From: Janthinobacterium lividum
GTDB lineage: Bacteria > Pseudomonadota > Gammaproteobacteria > Burkholderiales > Burkholderiaceae_D
Assembly (NCBI RefSeq): GCF_023509035.1
Contig: NZ_CP075583.1
Span: forward strand, 3,162,001 to 3,226,000
Reading direction: 5' to 3'
Length of the DNA: 64,000 nt
Position numbers and translations under genes: made by a program. The notes below the pieces were generated by a model. That model searched no databases. It was not told the origin of the DNA and saw only the letters and a list, made by a program, of their open reading frames with translations. Of this stretch, positions 27,209 to 36,500 are shown piece after piece (the stretch's first letter is position 1; each line of letters opens with the position of its first letter).

Positions 27209-28327
27209 TTACCTCCTATCAATCCAAACAGGGTCTGTTCACGCGGCCCGTCTGGCTGGCGATTGCCGCATGCACGGTGCTGGCGGCGCTGTTGCCGGTT
27301 TTTAATCTGGCGTTTGCTGAGGGGCATGCGCTGCACGTGTCCGCCTACACGGTGGCGCTGGTGGGCAAGTTCATGTGCTACGCGCTGGCCGCGCTGGCGC
27401 TGGACCTCGTCTGGGGCTACACGGGCATCCTGTCCCTGGGCCACGGCGTGTTTTTTTGCCCTAGGCGCGTATGCGCACGGCATGTACTTGATGCGCGCCA
27501 TCGGCGACCAGGGCCAGTACCACAGCAGCTTGCCCGACTTCATGGTCTTTCTCGACTGGAAAACCTACCCGTGGTACTGGGCGTTCACGGAACATTTCTG
27601 GTATTGCATGGCCCTCGTCGTGCTGGTGCCGGGCGTGCTCGCCTTTGTGTTTGGTTACTTTGCGTTTCGCTCGCGCATCAAGGGCGTGTATTTTTCCATC
27701 ATCACGCAAGCGATGACCTATGCCTTCATGCTCTTGTTCTTCCGTAATGACACCGGCTTTGGCGGCAACAACGGTTTCACGGATTTCAAGACTATCCTCG
27801 GCCATAGCATCACGGCACCGGCCACCCGGGCCGTGCTGTTCCTGCTGACCCTGGCCTTCCTGCTGGCGGCCTTGATCGGCGCGCGCGCCATCGTGCGCTC
27901 GAAACTGGGCAGGGTGCTGCAGGGCGTGCGCGACAGTGAAACGCGCTTGATGTTCCTCGGCTACAACCCGCTGTGGTTCAAGCTATTTGTGTGGACCCTG
28001 TCGGCCGTGCTGTGCGGCATTGCGGGCGCCCTGTACGTGCCGCAGGTGGGCATCATCAACCCGTCTGAAATGTCGCCCGCGAACTCCATCGAAATGGTCG
28101 TGTGGGTGGCAGTCGGTGGGCGCGGTACGTTGATCGGTCCCATCCTGGGCGCCTTCACCGTCAACGGCTTGAAAAGCTGGTTCACTGCTGCTTTGCCGGA
28201 ACTGTGGCTGTTCGCGCTGGGCCTGCTGTTCATCGTCGTCACTCTGTTCATGCAGCAGGGCATGCTGGGCGTGTTGAGCAAACTCAAACGTAAAAAAGTG
28301 GCCGCCGTGGCAGAGGAGGCCGCATGA
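27205..28327 (+). CDS. urtC: Urea ABC transporter permease UrtC (frameshifted in this sequence)
   Basis: Second permease of the urea importer, LivM-like. It starts at ATG 27205, overlapping urtB by 4 bp, with [18 protein letters not shown]. The frame is lost at the T run 27451-27457: seven Ts give FFCPRR, whereas six give the expected [17 protein letters not shown]. With one T removed the product is 373 residues, normal for UrtC, including [17 protein letters not shown] and [14 protein letters not shown]. The rest of the operon is intact, so sequence error is likely. The stop overlaps urtD by 4 bp. Confidence 0.9.
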
Positions 28328-29154
28328 GCATCCGTATGTTGCCCGGCATGGCCGGCGCGGAAGCGGGGCCGACGTACTCGCGCGTGAAAGGCGAGGGCGT
28401 CGACACGACGCACGGCGCCATTTTGTATCTGGAAGACATCAGCGTGTCGTTTGACGGCTTCAAGGCCATCAACAAGCTGAGCCTTGATATTTCCGTGGGC
28501 GAACTGCGCTGCATCATCGGCCCTAACGGGGCGGGCAAGACGACGATGATGGATGTGATCACGGGCAAGACGCGGCCCACGTCCGGCACGGCCTGGTTTG
28601 GCCAGACCATGAACCTGGCCACCATGACGGAAGCGCAGATCGCCCATGCGGGCATAGGCCGCAAGTTCCAGCGCCCCACCGTGTTCGAGCAGCATACGGT
28701 GTTCGACAATCTGGAACTGGCGATGAAGATGGACAAGCGCGTGGCACCCACCCTGTTTGCGCGCTTGACGTCCGAGCAGGCAGGCAAGATCGAAGCGATC
28801 TTGCGCTTGATCCGCCTCCACGGCCACGAGGCGCGGCCGGCCGGCTTGCTGTCGCATGGGCAAAAGCAGTGGCTGGAAATCGGCATGCTGCTGATGCAGG
28901 AGCCGCAGTTGATCCTGCTGGACGAACCGGTAGCCGGCATGTCGGATGCGGAAACGGCGCGCACGGCGGAATTGCTCAATGAATTGCGCGGCAAACATTC
29001 GATCATGGTGGTCGAGCACGACATGGGTTTCGTCACGGACATTGCCCAGCAAGGCATCGTCACCGTGCTGCATGAAGGTGCCGTGCTGGCGCAGGGCCGC
29101 ATGGACGAAGTGCAAGCGGACGAGCGGGTCATCGAAGTCTATCTGGGAAGGTAA
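28324..29154 (+). CDS. urtD: Urea ABC transporter ATP-binding protein UrtD
   Basis: LivG-like ATPase of the urea importer, 276 residues. Walker A GPNGAGKTT (residues 66-74), signature LSHGQKQWLEIGMLL (the HGQ form typical of UrtD), Walker B LILLDEPVAGM and the switch histidine in VVEHDMGF are all present. About 30 N-terminal residues before the ATPase core look poorly conserved, so a later start is possible. It is followed 2 bp later by urtE. Confidence 0.94.
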   Translation: MSIRMLPGMAGAEAGPTYSRVKGEGVDTTHGAILYLEDISVSFDGFKAINKLSLDISVGELRCIIGPNGAGKTTMMDVITGKTRPTSGTAWFGQTMNLATMTEAQIAHAGIGRKFQRPTVFEQHTVFDNLELAMKMDKRVAPTLFARLTSEQAGKIEAILRLIRLHGHEARPAGLLSHGQKQWLEIGMLLMQEPQLILLDEPVAGMSDAETARTAELLNELRGKHSIMVVEHDMGFVTDIAQQGIVTVLHEGAVLAQGRMDEVQADERVIEVYLGR

Positions 29155-29156
29155 GC

Positions 29157-29855
29157 ATGCTGGAAGTCGAACATTTGAATCAATACTATGGCTCCTCGCA
29201 CACCTTGCGCGGCATCAATCTGTCGGCGCGCAAGGGCGAGTGTTTGGCCTTGCTGGGGCGTAATGGCGTGGGCAAGACGACTTTGCTGAAATGCCTGATG
29301 GGCGTGCTGCCCGTGGCGCAGGGCAAGGTGCTGTTTCATGGGCGCGACATCACCAGGCTGGCGCCGCATGCGCGGGCAAAGCTGGGCATCGCTTACGTGC
29401 CGCAGGGGCGCGACATCTTTGCGCGCCTGACAGTCGAGGAAAACTTGCTGATGGGCATGGCAGTGAAGCGGGGCCGGCTAGCCTCGCGCATCGATCCCCA
29501 CGTCTATGAACTGTTTCCGGTACTAAAAGAGATGCTGCAGCGGCGTGGCGGCGATTTGTCGGGCGGGCAACAGCAGCAGCTGGCCATCGCCCGCGCCCTG
29601 CTGGCCGAGCCGCAGCTGATTATCTTCGACGAACCGACGGAAGGCATCCAGCCCTCCGTCATCAAGGATATCGGCCGCGTGATCAGCCTGTTGAAACAGC
29701 GCGGCGACATGGCCATCGTGCTGTGCGAACAGTATTTTGATTTTGCCAGCGAACTGGCCGATGAATTCATCGTCCTGTCGCGCGGCAGCGTCGTCGCCAG
29801 CGGACCGGCTGCACAGATGGATTGCGACGAGGTGAAGCGCCACCTGGCCGTGTAG
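29157..29855 (+). CDS. urtE: Urea ABC transporter ATP-binding protein UrtE
   Basis: LivF-like ATPase that pairs with UrtD, 232 residues. Walker A GRNGVGKTT (residues 34-42), signature LSGGQQQQLAIARAL and Walker B LIIFDEPTEGIQPS are present; the EGIQPS ending is typical of UrtE. It is the last gene of the operon. Urease structural genes, which often follow urtE, are absent here; a convergent chromate transporter gene starts its stop codon 2 bp away. Confidence 0.94.
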   Translation: MLEVEHLNQYYGSSHTLRGINLSARKGECLALLGRNGVGKTTLLKCLMGVLPVAQGKVLFHGRDITRLAPHARAKLGIAYVPQGRDIFARLTVEENLLMGMAVKRGRLASRIDPHVYELFPVLKEMLQRRGGDLSGGQQQQLAIARALLAEPQLIIFDEPTEGIQPSVIKDIGRVISLLKQRGDMAIVLCEQYFDFASELADEFIVLSRGSVVASGPAAQMDCDEVKRHLAV

Positions 29856-29857
29856 GC

Positions 29858-30442
29858 TTACACGAGCTGCAGCCAGCCCAGCACGGCGCCGGCCGCCAGC
29901 AGCCAGAGTAAATGGATCTTCGTGCGCCAGATGATCAGGCCCGCCACGATGGACAGGCTCCACAGGGGCCAGTCCGTGCGGATGTCGTGGTTGGCGCCGC
30001 CCAGTATCATGCCGGTGGAAATCAGCAGGGCGACGACGATGGGCGCCATGCCTTGCTTGAAGGCGCGCACGGGGCGCAAGTCGCGGTTGCGGTAGCCCCA
30101 CTGGGCTGCCACGTAGGTGAGTGTCGTGCTGGGCAACATGATGCCCACCATGGTCACCAGCACGCCCAGGTAGGCTGCCGCATAGCTGCCCGCATTCATG
30201 CCCACGTTCCAGCCCATCAGGGCGACGAACAGCACGTTCGGGCCGGGTGCGGCCTGGGCGATGGCGATCGATTCATTGAATTGCGCCTGGGTCAGCCAGC
30301 CATGTTGCTCGACCAGGAAGCGGTGCATTTCGGAGGTGGTGGAAATGGCGCCGCCGATCGACATCAGCGACAGCATCAGGTAGTGGCCGAACAGGTTCAG
30401 CCAGTCGCCCGCGCTCAAGACCAGTTGCAAGGGCGGCGTCAT
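29858..30442 (-). CDS. Chromate transporter, half-size CHR protein (second of pair)
   Basis: Inner-membrane protein of the CHR family, which exports chromate. The 194-residue product has one CHR domain with about six hydrophobic segments; FGHYLMLSLMSIGGAISTTSEMHRF and AIAQAAPGPNVLFVALMGWN hold the family motifs (GGA, APGPN). Start ATG 30442 overlaps the stop of the upstream half-size gene by 4 bp. Short CHR proteins work as pairs of opposite topology, matching this arrangement. Some CHR proteins have no tested chromate phenotype, so substrate is by family only. Confidence 0.88.
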   Translation of the reverse strand: MTPPLQLVLSAGDWLNLFGHYLMLSLMSIGGAISTTSEMHRFLVEQHGWLTQAQFNESIAIAQAAPGPNVLFVALMGWNVGMNAGSYAAAYLGVLVTMVGIMLPSTTLTYVAAQWGYRNRDLRPVRAFKQGMAPIVVALLISTGMILGGANHDIRTDWPLWSLSIVAGLIIWRTKIHLLWLLAAGAVLGWLQLV

Positions 30443-31125
30443 GAGGACAGCTTTCGATACGTCAGCAGGCAGCCGATGCCGCCCAGGCCCAGCAGGATGT
30501 ACAGCAGGGGCCAGCGCAAGACCGCCACCATCAGCACGCCCAGCACGGTGATGGGCAAGGTCAGCCACAAGGGCAGCGGATGCTTGGCCAGCGCGGTCGC
30601 CAGTTTCACGCCCGTGGCGGCGATCATGCCAGCCGACACGGCCGCCATGCCACGCAGGGCGCCCGCCATCTGCGGATTGTCGCCAAAGCGCGTGTACAGC
30701 ACGCCCAGCACGAGCACGATGAGGAGGGGCACGGCCAGCATGCCGGCCAGCGCCGTCAGCGCGCCTTTTAAACCGAAATAGCGCCCGCCCACCATCAGCG
30801 ACAGGTTGACGACATTTGGCCCGGGCATGATTTGCGCCACGGCCCAGTCTTCCAGGAATTCCTCCTGCGTCAGCCAGCGCTTGCGCTCGACCATCTCGCG
30901 CTGGATCACGGCCAGCACGCCGCCAAAGCCTTGCAAGGCCAGCCAGGTGAATGAGAAAAACAGGTCGGCAAGCGAGCTTGGTTGCGGGCGGGGCAGGTCG
31001 GGCGGAAGGGGGAAGGCGAGGGCATGACTGATTATCGCCGTGGCCGCTCGCGCTTGTCCATCGCTTTCGGCTACGGTGCTACCTGCAAGAAAAAACCGTG
31101 GCTCATGTTTCCCTGCCATTGACAT
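30439..31125 (-). CDS. Chromate transporter, half-size CHR protein (first of pair)
   Basis: Partner of the downstream CHR gene. The conserved part starts LADLFFSFTWLALQGFGGVLAV and includes VAQIMPGPNVVNLSLMVGG, then several membrane segments. The start is uncertain: ATG 31125 or 31119 gives about 228 residues, but neither has a clear ribosome binding site. The frame stays open to 31299, which would overlap the divergent small gene at 31246, and the extra residues look non-conserved. The two genes overlap by 4 bp and form a typical short-chain ChrA pair. Confidence 0.85.
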   Translation of the reverse strand: MSMAGKHEPRFFLAGSTVAESDGQARAATAIISHALAFPLPPDLPRPQPSSLADLFFSFTWLALQGFGGVLAVIQREMVERKRWLTQEEFLEDWAVAQIMPGPNVVNLSLMVGGRYFGLKGALTALAGMLAVPLLIVLVLGVLYTRFGDNPQMAGALRGMAAVSAGMIAATGVKLATALAKHPLPLWLTLPITVLGVLMVAVLRWPLLYILLGLGGIGCLLTYRKLSS

Positions 31126-31245
31126 TAAGAGTTTATCGGCAATACTTTTAGCGGCAACATGACCGCTGTCTCTATCCGCACTGTCGCGGTTCGCACCGCT
31201 ACGCCGTCTTCCTCCCTCCGTCCCCCTTCGCAGGAGTTGCTTATC

Positions 31246-31467
31246 ATGCATCATTCCACAGAAACGCTGCATATGCCTGTCATACCTGTGGTGCGCCATG
31301 TGCGCATCGATCAGAGAATGTGCGACATCGTCAACCTGGGCATCGCCGTGCAGGCGGCCTTCAGCACCTTGTGCGCGCTGGAATACCTGAAGTCATACAA
31401 TGTCGCCCCCGAACTGATCGAGCGCGTACTGCTGCACCCGGAGCAGCGCCGCCAGACCTTGCATTGA
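31246..31467 (+). CDS. Hypothetical small protein (73 aa)
   Basis: Small gene with AGGAG 9 nt before ATG 31246. The product contains a predicted helical stretch (CDIVNLGIAVQAAFSTLCALEYL) and an acidic/basic C-terminal helix (PELIERVLLHPEQRRQ). No family recognised. The reading frame, good ribosome binding site and helix-rich composition support a real gene. It is divergent from the chromate transporter pair. Function unknown. Confidence 0.55.
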   Translation: MHHSTETLHMPVIPVVRHVRIDQRMCDIVNLGIAVQAAFSTLCALEYLKSYNVAPELIERVLLHPEQRRQTLH

Positions 31468-31536
31468 GTATCCGCACGGCAACTGTGTTGCCATCAGCGC
31501 TAAGCCGACGTTGTCGGATTGATCATTACGGCTCAG

Positions 31537-31770
31537 TTATGCACAAATGATGGGTTAGCGAAATTGTCGAAATAATTTTCTTGTGATTATGTGTGAGTTT
31601 CTAAGTGATTGATTTTAATGGGGTTTATTTTTGCTGTTTGATTGAGCAGTTTATTGAAAGCCGCACGGGCTGTGGCTTTGAGACCTGTCAATAGGCCCTT
31701 ATCCACAAAGATATCCACAGTCCGTGTGGATATCTGAAAAAGCGCTTAACAATCCGCCACTTAGGGAATT
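31537..31770 (+). repeat. AT-rich element with DnaA-box-like sites, copy 1
   Basis: Part of the 420-bp gap 31468-31889, which holds no other gene. The element starts with TTATGCACA (31537-31545), continues as AT-rich DNA, and ends with TTATCCACA (31699-31707) and an inverted pair ATATCCACA (31711-31719) / TGTGGATAT (31725-31733). TTATNCACA is the DnaA-box consensus. A diverged second copy with the same order and spacing lies at 32589-32820, on the other side of the response regulator gene. Shared blocks include CTAAGT-N-ATTGATTT, ATGGGGT and TGTGGATATCT. Function unknown. Confidence 0.7.
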
Positions 31771-31884
31771 GGCGCCAGCCAGCACATGCAATCGGGCGGC
31801 AAGATGGGCCAAAATGGGGCATGCTACAAGCCTGTATGCCTATCCAGTGCTCTTGTTTTTATGACTGAAAGTAGCGGCGGATGG

Positions 31885-32484
31885 TCAGGGCGTGCCGCCG
31901 GCAGGTTTCGCTGGCGCGTCGCCGCACTGGGCCAGTGCCGCAGCGAGTTCGGCGACTTGTTGCTGCGCTTCGCGCAAGGTTGCGTAGGTGCGCAGCGAGG
32001 CGATCACGGTAGTAAACAACTTGCGTGTCGTCAGGTCGGTCTTGCACCAGAAATCGTTGATGTCGTAATCGATGATGACGCGGTGTTCCAATGCCTGGCC
32101 GGGCTGGCCCGTACGCAGGATGATGCGCACGGCACTGTTGTGCAGGTCTTCGCGGACCTGGCGCGCCACTTGCAGCCCGGCATCCTGGGTTTCCATGATC
32201 ACATCGAGCAGCACCACGGCGATATCGGGCGTGCTGCGCAGCAAGGTCAGCGCCTCGGCGCCCGAATACGCGTGCAAAAAGCTCAGCCTGCGGCCCTGGA
32301 AGCTGGCCTGGCTAAGGGCGAACTTGGTCACCACATGCACGTCAACATCGTCATCGACAATCAGCACGCGCCAAGGCGCCGCGTTGGCAGGCTCTGCCGC
32401 CGCGTCAGCCCGTTCCAGTGGCTCGTCGACCAGCCAGTCGGGTTCGTCCGCCCCCTTGGCGGCGCTATCGCTTTCCATATTCAT
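31885..32484 (-). CDS. Response regulator, receiver domain only
   Basis: Single-domain response regulator of 199 residues, between the two DnaA-box-like elements. The receiver has acidic pocket D44-D46 (LIVDDD), phospho-acceptor D94 (VVLLDVIME) and a TGQPG stretch near the switch Thr. The segment after it (EHRVIIDYDINDFWCKTDLT; KLFTTVIASLRTY) resembles the start of DUF3369 in larger c-di-GMP-related regulators, but the protein ends there without an output domain. ATG 32484 is preferred because GGTGGA lies 7 nt upstream; the in-frame GTG at 32496 overlaps that site. No kinase gene is adjacent. Confidence 0.85.
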   Translation of the reverse strand: MNMESDSAAKGADEPDWLVDEPLERADAAAEPANAAPWRVLIVDDDVDVHVVTKFALSQASFQGRRLSFLHAYSGAEALTLLRSTPDIAVVLLDVIMETQDAGLQVARQVREDLHNSAVRIILRTGQPGQALEHRVIIDYDINDFWCKTDLTTRKLFTTVIASLRTYATLREAQQQVAELAAALAQCGDAPAKPAGGTP

Positions 32485-32588
32485 GCGTTTATCCACCGTT
32501 GATCGTACTCGCTACTCCACACTATGCCAGTCTGCGGGGTTTGTCAAAACAATGCTGTTCAAGCAAGACGGCCTGGCGCCGGGACTGC

Positions 32589-32820
32589 TTATGCACAGCA
32601 AAATATATTTTCATGGTAGTCGAGTAACTTTGCGCTAGCGCAAACTCATGATTCTAAGTCATTGATTTCATTGGGGTAAAAAATTGCCTGTGAAATCAGC
32701 AAATTGTTGAAACCCGCATCAATACTAGTGTTGCGGCTTGTCAAGAGGGGCTTATCAACAACTTTATCCACAGTTGCTGTGGATATCTAAAAAAGCCGTG
32801 CAAAAACCGTGGCTTAGCGC
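32589..32820 (+). repeat. AT-rich element with DnaA-box-like sites, copy 2
   Basis: Occupies most of the 360-bp gap 32485-32845, where no gene is seen. It begins with TTATGCACA (32589-32597) and ends with TTATCAACA (32752-32760), TTATCCACA (32764-32772) and TGTGGATAT (32778-32786). First to last box spans 198 bp, against 197 bp in copy 1, although the DNA between has diverged. The inverted pair TATCCACAG-TTG-CTGTGGATA could form a hairpin. Confidence 0.7.
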
Positions 32821-32845
32821 CCGTCGTGCGGCAGGGTGGAAGCAT

Positions 32846-33388
32846 TCATGCGGCAAGCCCAAGCCCGCCCAACCGGGTAAAGGCATGCAGGAAGCGCTGC
32901 TTGGCTTCGGCCGGACCCATGGCTTCGATTATACCGGGCAAGGGGGCGATGCCGTCAAGGTAAGCCCAGCGTTCGGCCGAGTGCGGCATTAGGTCGCGCT
33001 TTTCCGTTGCCAGCGCGATCAGGTCGGCCTGCTTGATGGGCGCGTAATCGGAAAAATCCAGGCCATAGGTGGCGGCGATGATGGCGCTGACCTTGTCTTC
33101 CAGCACGCCAAATTCCGGCAGCAGCACTTTCAAGGGCTTTACCATGTCGCCCAGATAGGCTTCGGCCGCGTCATGCAGCAGGGCGGCCAGGCGCAAATGG
33201 GGCGGTACCAGTTCGGCGACGATCAGGCTGTGCTGGGCGACCGAGTAAAACACTTGCGTCTGTCCATTGAAGCGGCACTGGTAAGCGAGGCCGTGGGCAA
33301 TGTCTTCAATGGCTACCTTGTCGATATGCGGGCGCAAGGGATAAAAACGGTTGCCTGAATAGGTGGATACGTAGTCGGTAGTAATCAT
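32846..33388 (-). CDS. HD-domain phosphohydrolase (YfbR-like)
   Basis: Cytoplasmic metal-dependent phosphohydrolase of 180 residues. The HD signature is H53 (SVAQHS), H72-D73 (LLHDAAEAYLGD) and a later Asp in KQADLIALATE. The compact size and motif spacing resemble YfbR-type 5'-nucleotidases, but substrate cannot be told from sequence. Starts ATG 33388 (MITTDYVSTYSG). It is separated from the response regulator by repeat copy 2, so the two may not be co-transcribed. Confidence 0.82.
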   Translation of the reverse strand: MITTDYVSTYSGNRFYPLRPHIDKVAIEDIAHGLAYQCRFNGQTQVFYSVAQHSLIVAELVPPHLRLAALLHDAAEAYLGDMVKPLKVLLPEFGVLEDKVSAIIAATYGLDFSDYAPIKQADLIALATEKRDLMPHSAERWAYLDGIAPLPGIIEAMGPAEAKQRFLHAFTRLGGLGLAA

Positions 33389-33589
33389 TTCTCGGTTAGC
33401 TCACCTGCTTTGCACGAATGATCCATCCTACACCGGATGGCCGCCACTTGCCTTTCGCTTGTACTTTTCTCCTTCCTGCTGAGCCTATGCATCTTGGCAA
33501 ATCCTTTAATTTATTTCATATCATTCATTGATCTTTCTCAAATACACTGTAGAAATCTTGTTTGAATGAAATTTAAAGGGGACAGGGCA

Positions 33590-36500
33590 ATGACGGCGAT
33601 ACCTTCGGCAAGACCTTCGTATATCTATCAGGGCGGTTCGGTGATGATGCACTCGCCGCTGCAATTGAAACAGTCGGAAATGTACGGCTATTTCGTCAGG
33701 GGCGACCTGGCGAAATTGCAAGCGACCGTGAATACCACCTTGAACCAGGTGGCGGGCCGCAAGCTGACCCTGAAAGCCCTGTCGCCGTACGTGATGCTGA
33801 CGTTTACACGCGTCAACCATGCGGACTCCGCCAACCCCGTCGACCAGGCCAAGGGCTGGATCACGGAAGTGGACATCGTCACCTGGATTATGGTCGGCGA
33901 GATGGATGCGGCGGGCAAGCTCGCGCATATCTACTGGTACCCGTGCCATATTTTTGTCGATGACGCGATGGCCCTGATCAACGGGCGCGAACTGTTCGGC
34001 TATCCGAAATACCTGTGCGACTACGAGATTCCCGCCGCCGGCAGCGAGCCGCTGCGCTGCTCGGTGGCGGCCAAAGGTTTCCAGCATTTTTCGCCGGAAA
34101 CGAAACTGGCCTTGCACCCGCTGCTGGAAGTCAACGCCACCGTGCAGACGGGGCCGCATAAACCCGTCAACAGTTTCCTCGAACTCATCGAGCAGGCGTT
34201 CAAGATTTTCCTCTCCATCCCGGATTTTTTCGACATGGACCAGGCCGGCTGGGCCGATATTCTGTCCTTGCTGCGCAATCCCCGCATCGACCAGATATTC
34301 CTCAAGCAGTTCCCCGACAGCGCGGGCGTGAAGGCCGTGTACCAGGCCCTGGTGGCCGCGCCCGCCGAGATCAACCGCCTGCACAGCGCGCGCCTGCTCG
34401 GCTACGAATACGAATGCACCTTGCACGCCTTCGACAGCTTCCCGCTGGACCAGACCCTGGGTTTGCAGCTGGGGCCGCAGGCGGCCATCCTGCCGTTCAA
34501 TGTGAACTTTGACTTTACGGCCATGCCGGGCGAAGAGCTGGTCGACAATTCGAGCATCGCGCCGCAAAAGATCGCCATCCTGGGCGGCGGCGTGGCGGCC
34601 ATGACCACCGCGTATTATTTGACAAACCAGCCGGGCTGGCAAAACCAGCACGCCATCACCGTCTACCAGCTGGGATGGCGTCTGGGCGGCAAGGGCGCCA
34701 GCGGGCGCAATGCGCAAGTGGGCCAGCGCATCGAGGAGCACGGCCTGCATATCTGGTTCGGCTTTTATGCGAATGCGTTCAGGATGATCAAGGAAGCGTA
34801 CGCCAGCCTGGATCGCCCGGCAGGCGCACCGCTGGCCACCTGGCGCGACGCCTTCAAGCAGCACGATTACGTGGCCCTGTCGGAAGATGTCAAGGGCAAG
34901 TGGCGCAACTGGTCGATCGTCTTTCCCACCTTGCCGGGCGAACCGGGCGAGGGCAGCGAAGACATCACCCTGTGGCAGATGGCCATCGCCATGGTGGGCT
35001 GGATCGAGCAGTGGATCCACCAGATCCGGCAAGTGGCCGATGCCGATGCGCGCATAGAGCGTGCCAGTGCCAGCGCCACCGCGGCGCCAGGCGGGGGCGC
35101 GTGGCCGGGCTGGCTGCGCCGTCTGGCCGATGAAGTGGTGGGGCAGGCTGATGAGCTGGGCCTCGACGTGGGCCTGTCCGTGGGCGCGCTGGCAGCGCTG
35201 GTGGCCGACCTGGCGCCCGATTCCACGCGTCATGACCAGGCCCGCCACCAGCTGCTGGCCAGTACCCTGAACGGCATCCGCGCCTGGCTGCGCCTGCGCT
35301 ACCGCGCCCTGATCGACGGCGACGATGAATTGCGCCGCCTGTTCACCTGCCTGGACCTGGGCATCACGGTCATGAAGGGCATGTTCGAAGATGGCGTGTT
35401 CAAGAACGGCTTCGACGTCATCAACGATATCGACTTCCGCGCCTGGCTGAAAAAACATGGCGGCGACGAGCAGTTCAGCGTCAATTCCGCTCCCGTGCGC
35501 GGTTTTTATGACCTGGTGTTTGCCTACGAGGGCGGTGATTTCAGCAAGCCGAACATCGAGGCTGGCACGCTCTTGCGGGCGATGGCGCGCATCGGCCTGG
35601 CCTACAAGGGCGGCATCATGTTCAAGATGCAGGCCGGCATGGGCGACACGATTTTCACGCCGATGTACGAAGTGCTGAAAAAAAGGGGCGTGGAATTCAA
35701 ATTCTTCCAGCGCGTGGAAGAACTGGTGCCGGGCGCCGGCGACATCGACAGCATCCGCATCACGCAGCAGGTGCAATTGAAGGACCCTGCCGCCGGCTAC
35801 GCGCCGCTGGTCGATGTCAAAGGCCTCGCTTGCTGGCCCAGCGCGCCCGATTACACGCAGATCGAACCGGCCCAGGCGGCGCTGCTGCAAGCGCAGGAAG
35901 TCAACCTGGAATCGTACTGGAGCGACTGGCCGCAGCAGTACCAGCAAGCGTTCGGCCGCGCGCTGCCCGCCACGGTATTGAAGAAGGGAGTCGATTTCGA
36001 CAAGGTGGTATTCGGCATTTCCATCGGCTCGCTGCAGGCTTTATGCCCGCAACTGCTGGCGCAAAGCCCGGCCCTGCAACTGGCGGCCGACAAGGTGAAA
36101 ACCGTGGCCACGCAGGCTTACCAGGTGTGGTTGAACAAAAACCTGTCGCAGATGGGCTGGACCACGCAGCCGAAGGGCCAGCAACCGGTGCTGTCGGCCT
36201 TCACTGAGCCGTACGACACGTGGGCGCCCATGGATCAATTATTGGCGCACGAAGACTGGCCGGCGGGACTGGCGCCGAAAAACGTCTCGTATTTTTGCAG
36301 CGCCTTCCCCGTCGACAGCTACCCGCCCGTCACCGACACGGGCTTTCCCGCCCGCTGCGCGGCCAGGGCCAAAGAGGGAGCGCTGCACCAGCTGGAGTGG
36401 GAGATCGGCGCGCTGTGGCCCGAGGCGGGCGCGCCGGGCGCGTTCCCGTGGCAATGGCTGGTCGATGCGAAGGCTGGCACGGGGCCGGCGCGCTTCGACA

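Noticed and set aside
29156..31125. Urease genes after urtE
   Set aside because: The genes after urtE are on the other strand and encode CHR transporters; no UreA, UreB, UreC or accessory motif occurs in the window.
31537..32820. Main chromosomal origin
   Set aside because: DnaA-box-like sites and AT-rich DNA are present, but no dnaA, dnaN, gyrB, rpmH or parAB genes are near, and the element is duplicated.
33521..35947. Very long open frame opposite the ADC/FAD fusion gene
   Set aside because: Antisense shadow produced by GC-rich codon bias; its product has no recognisable domain, while the forward frame has clear motifs. The same holds for long antisense frames at 37799-40516, 54307-57498 and 59456-61966.
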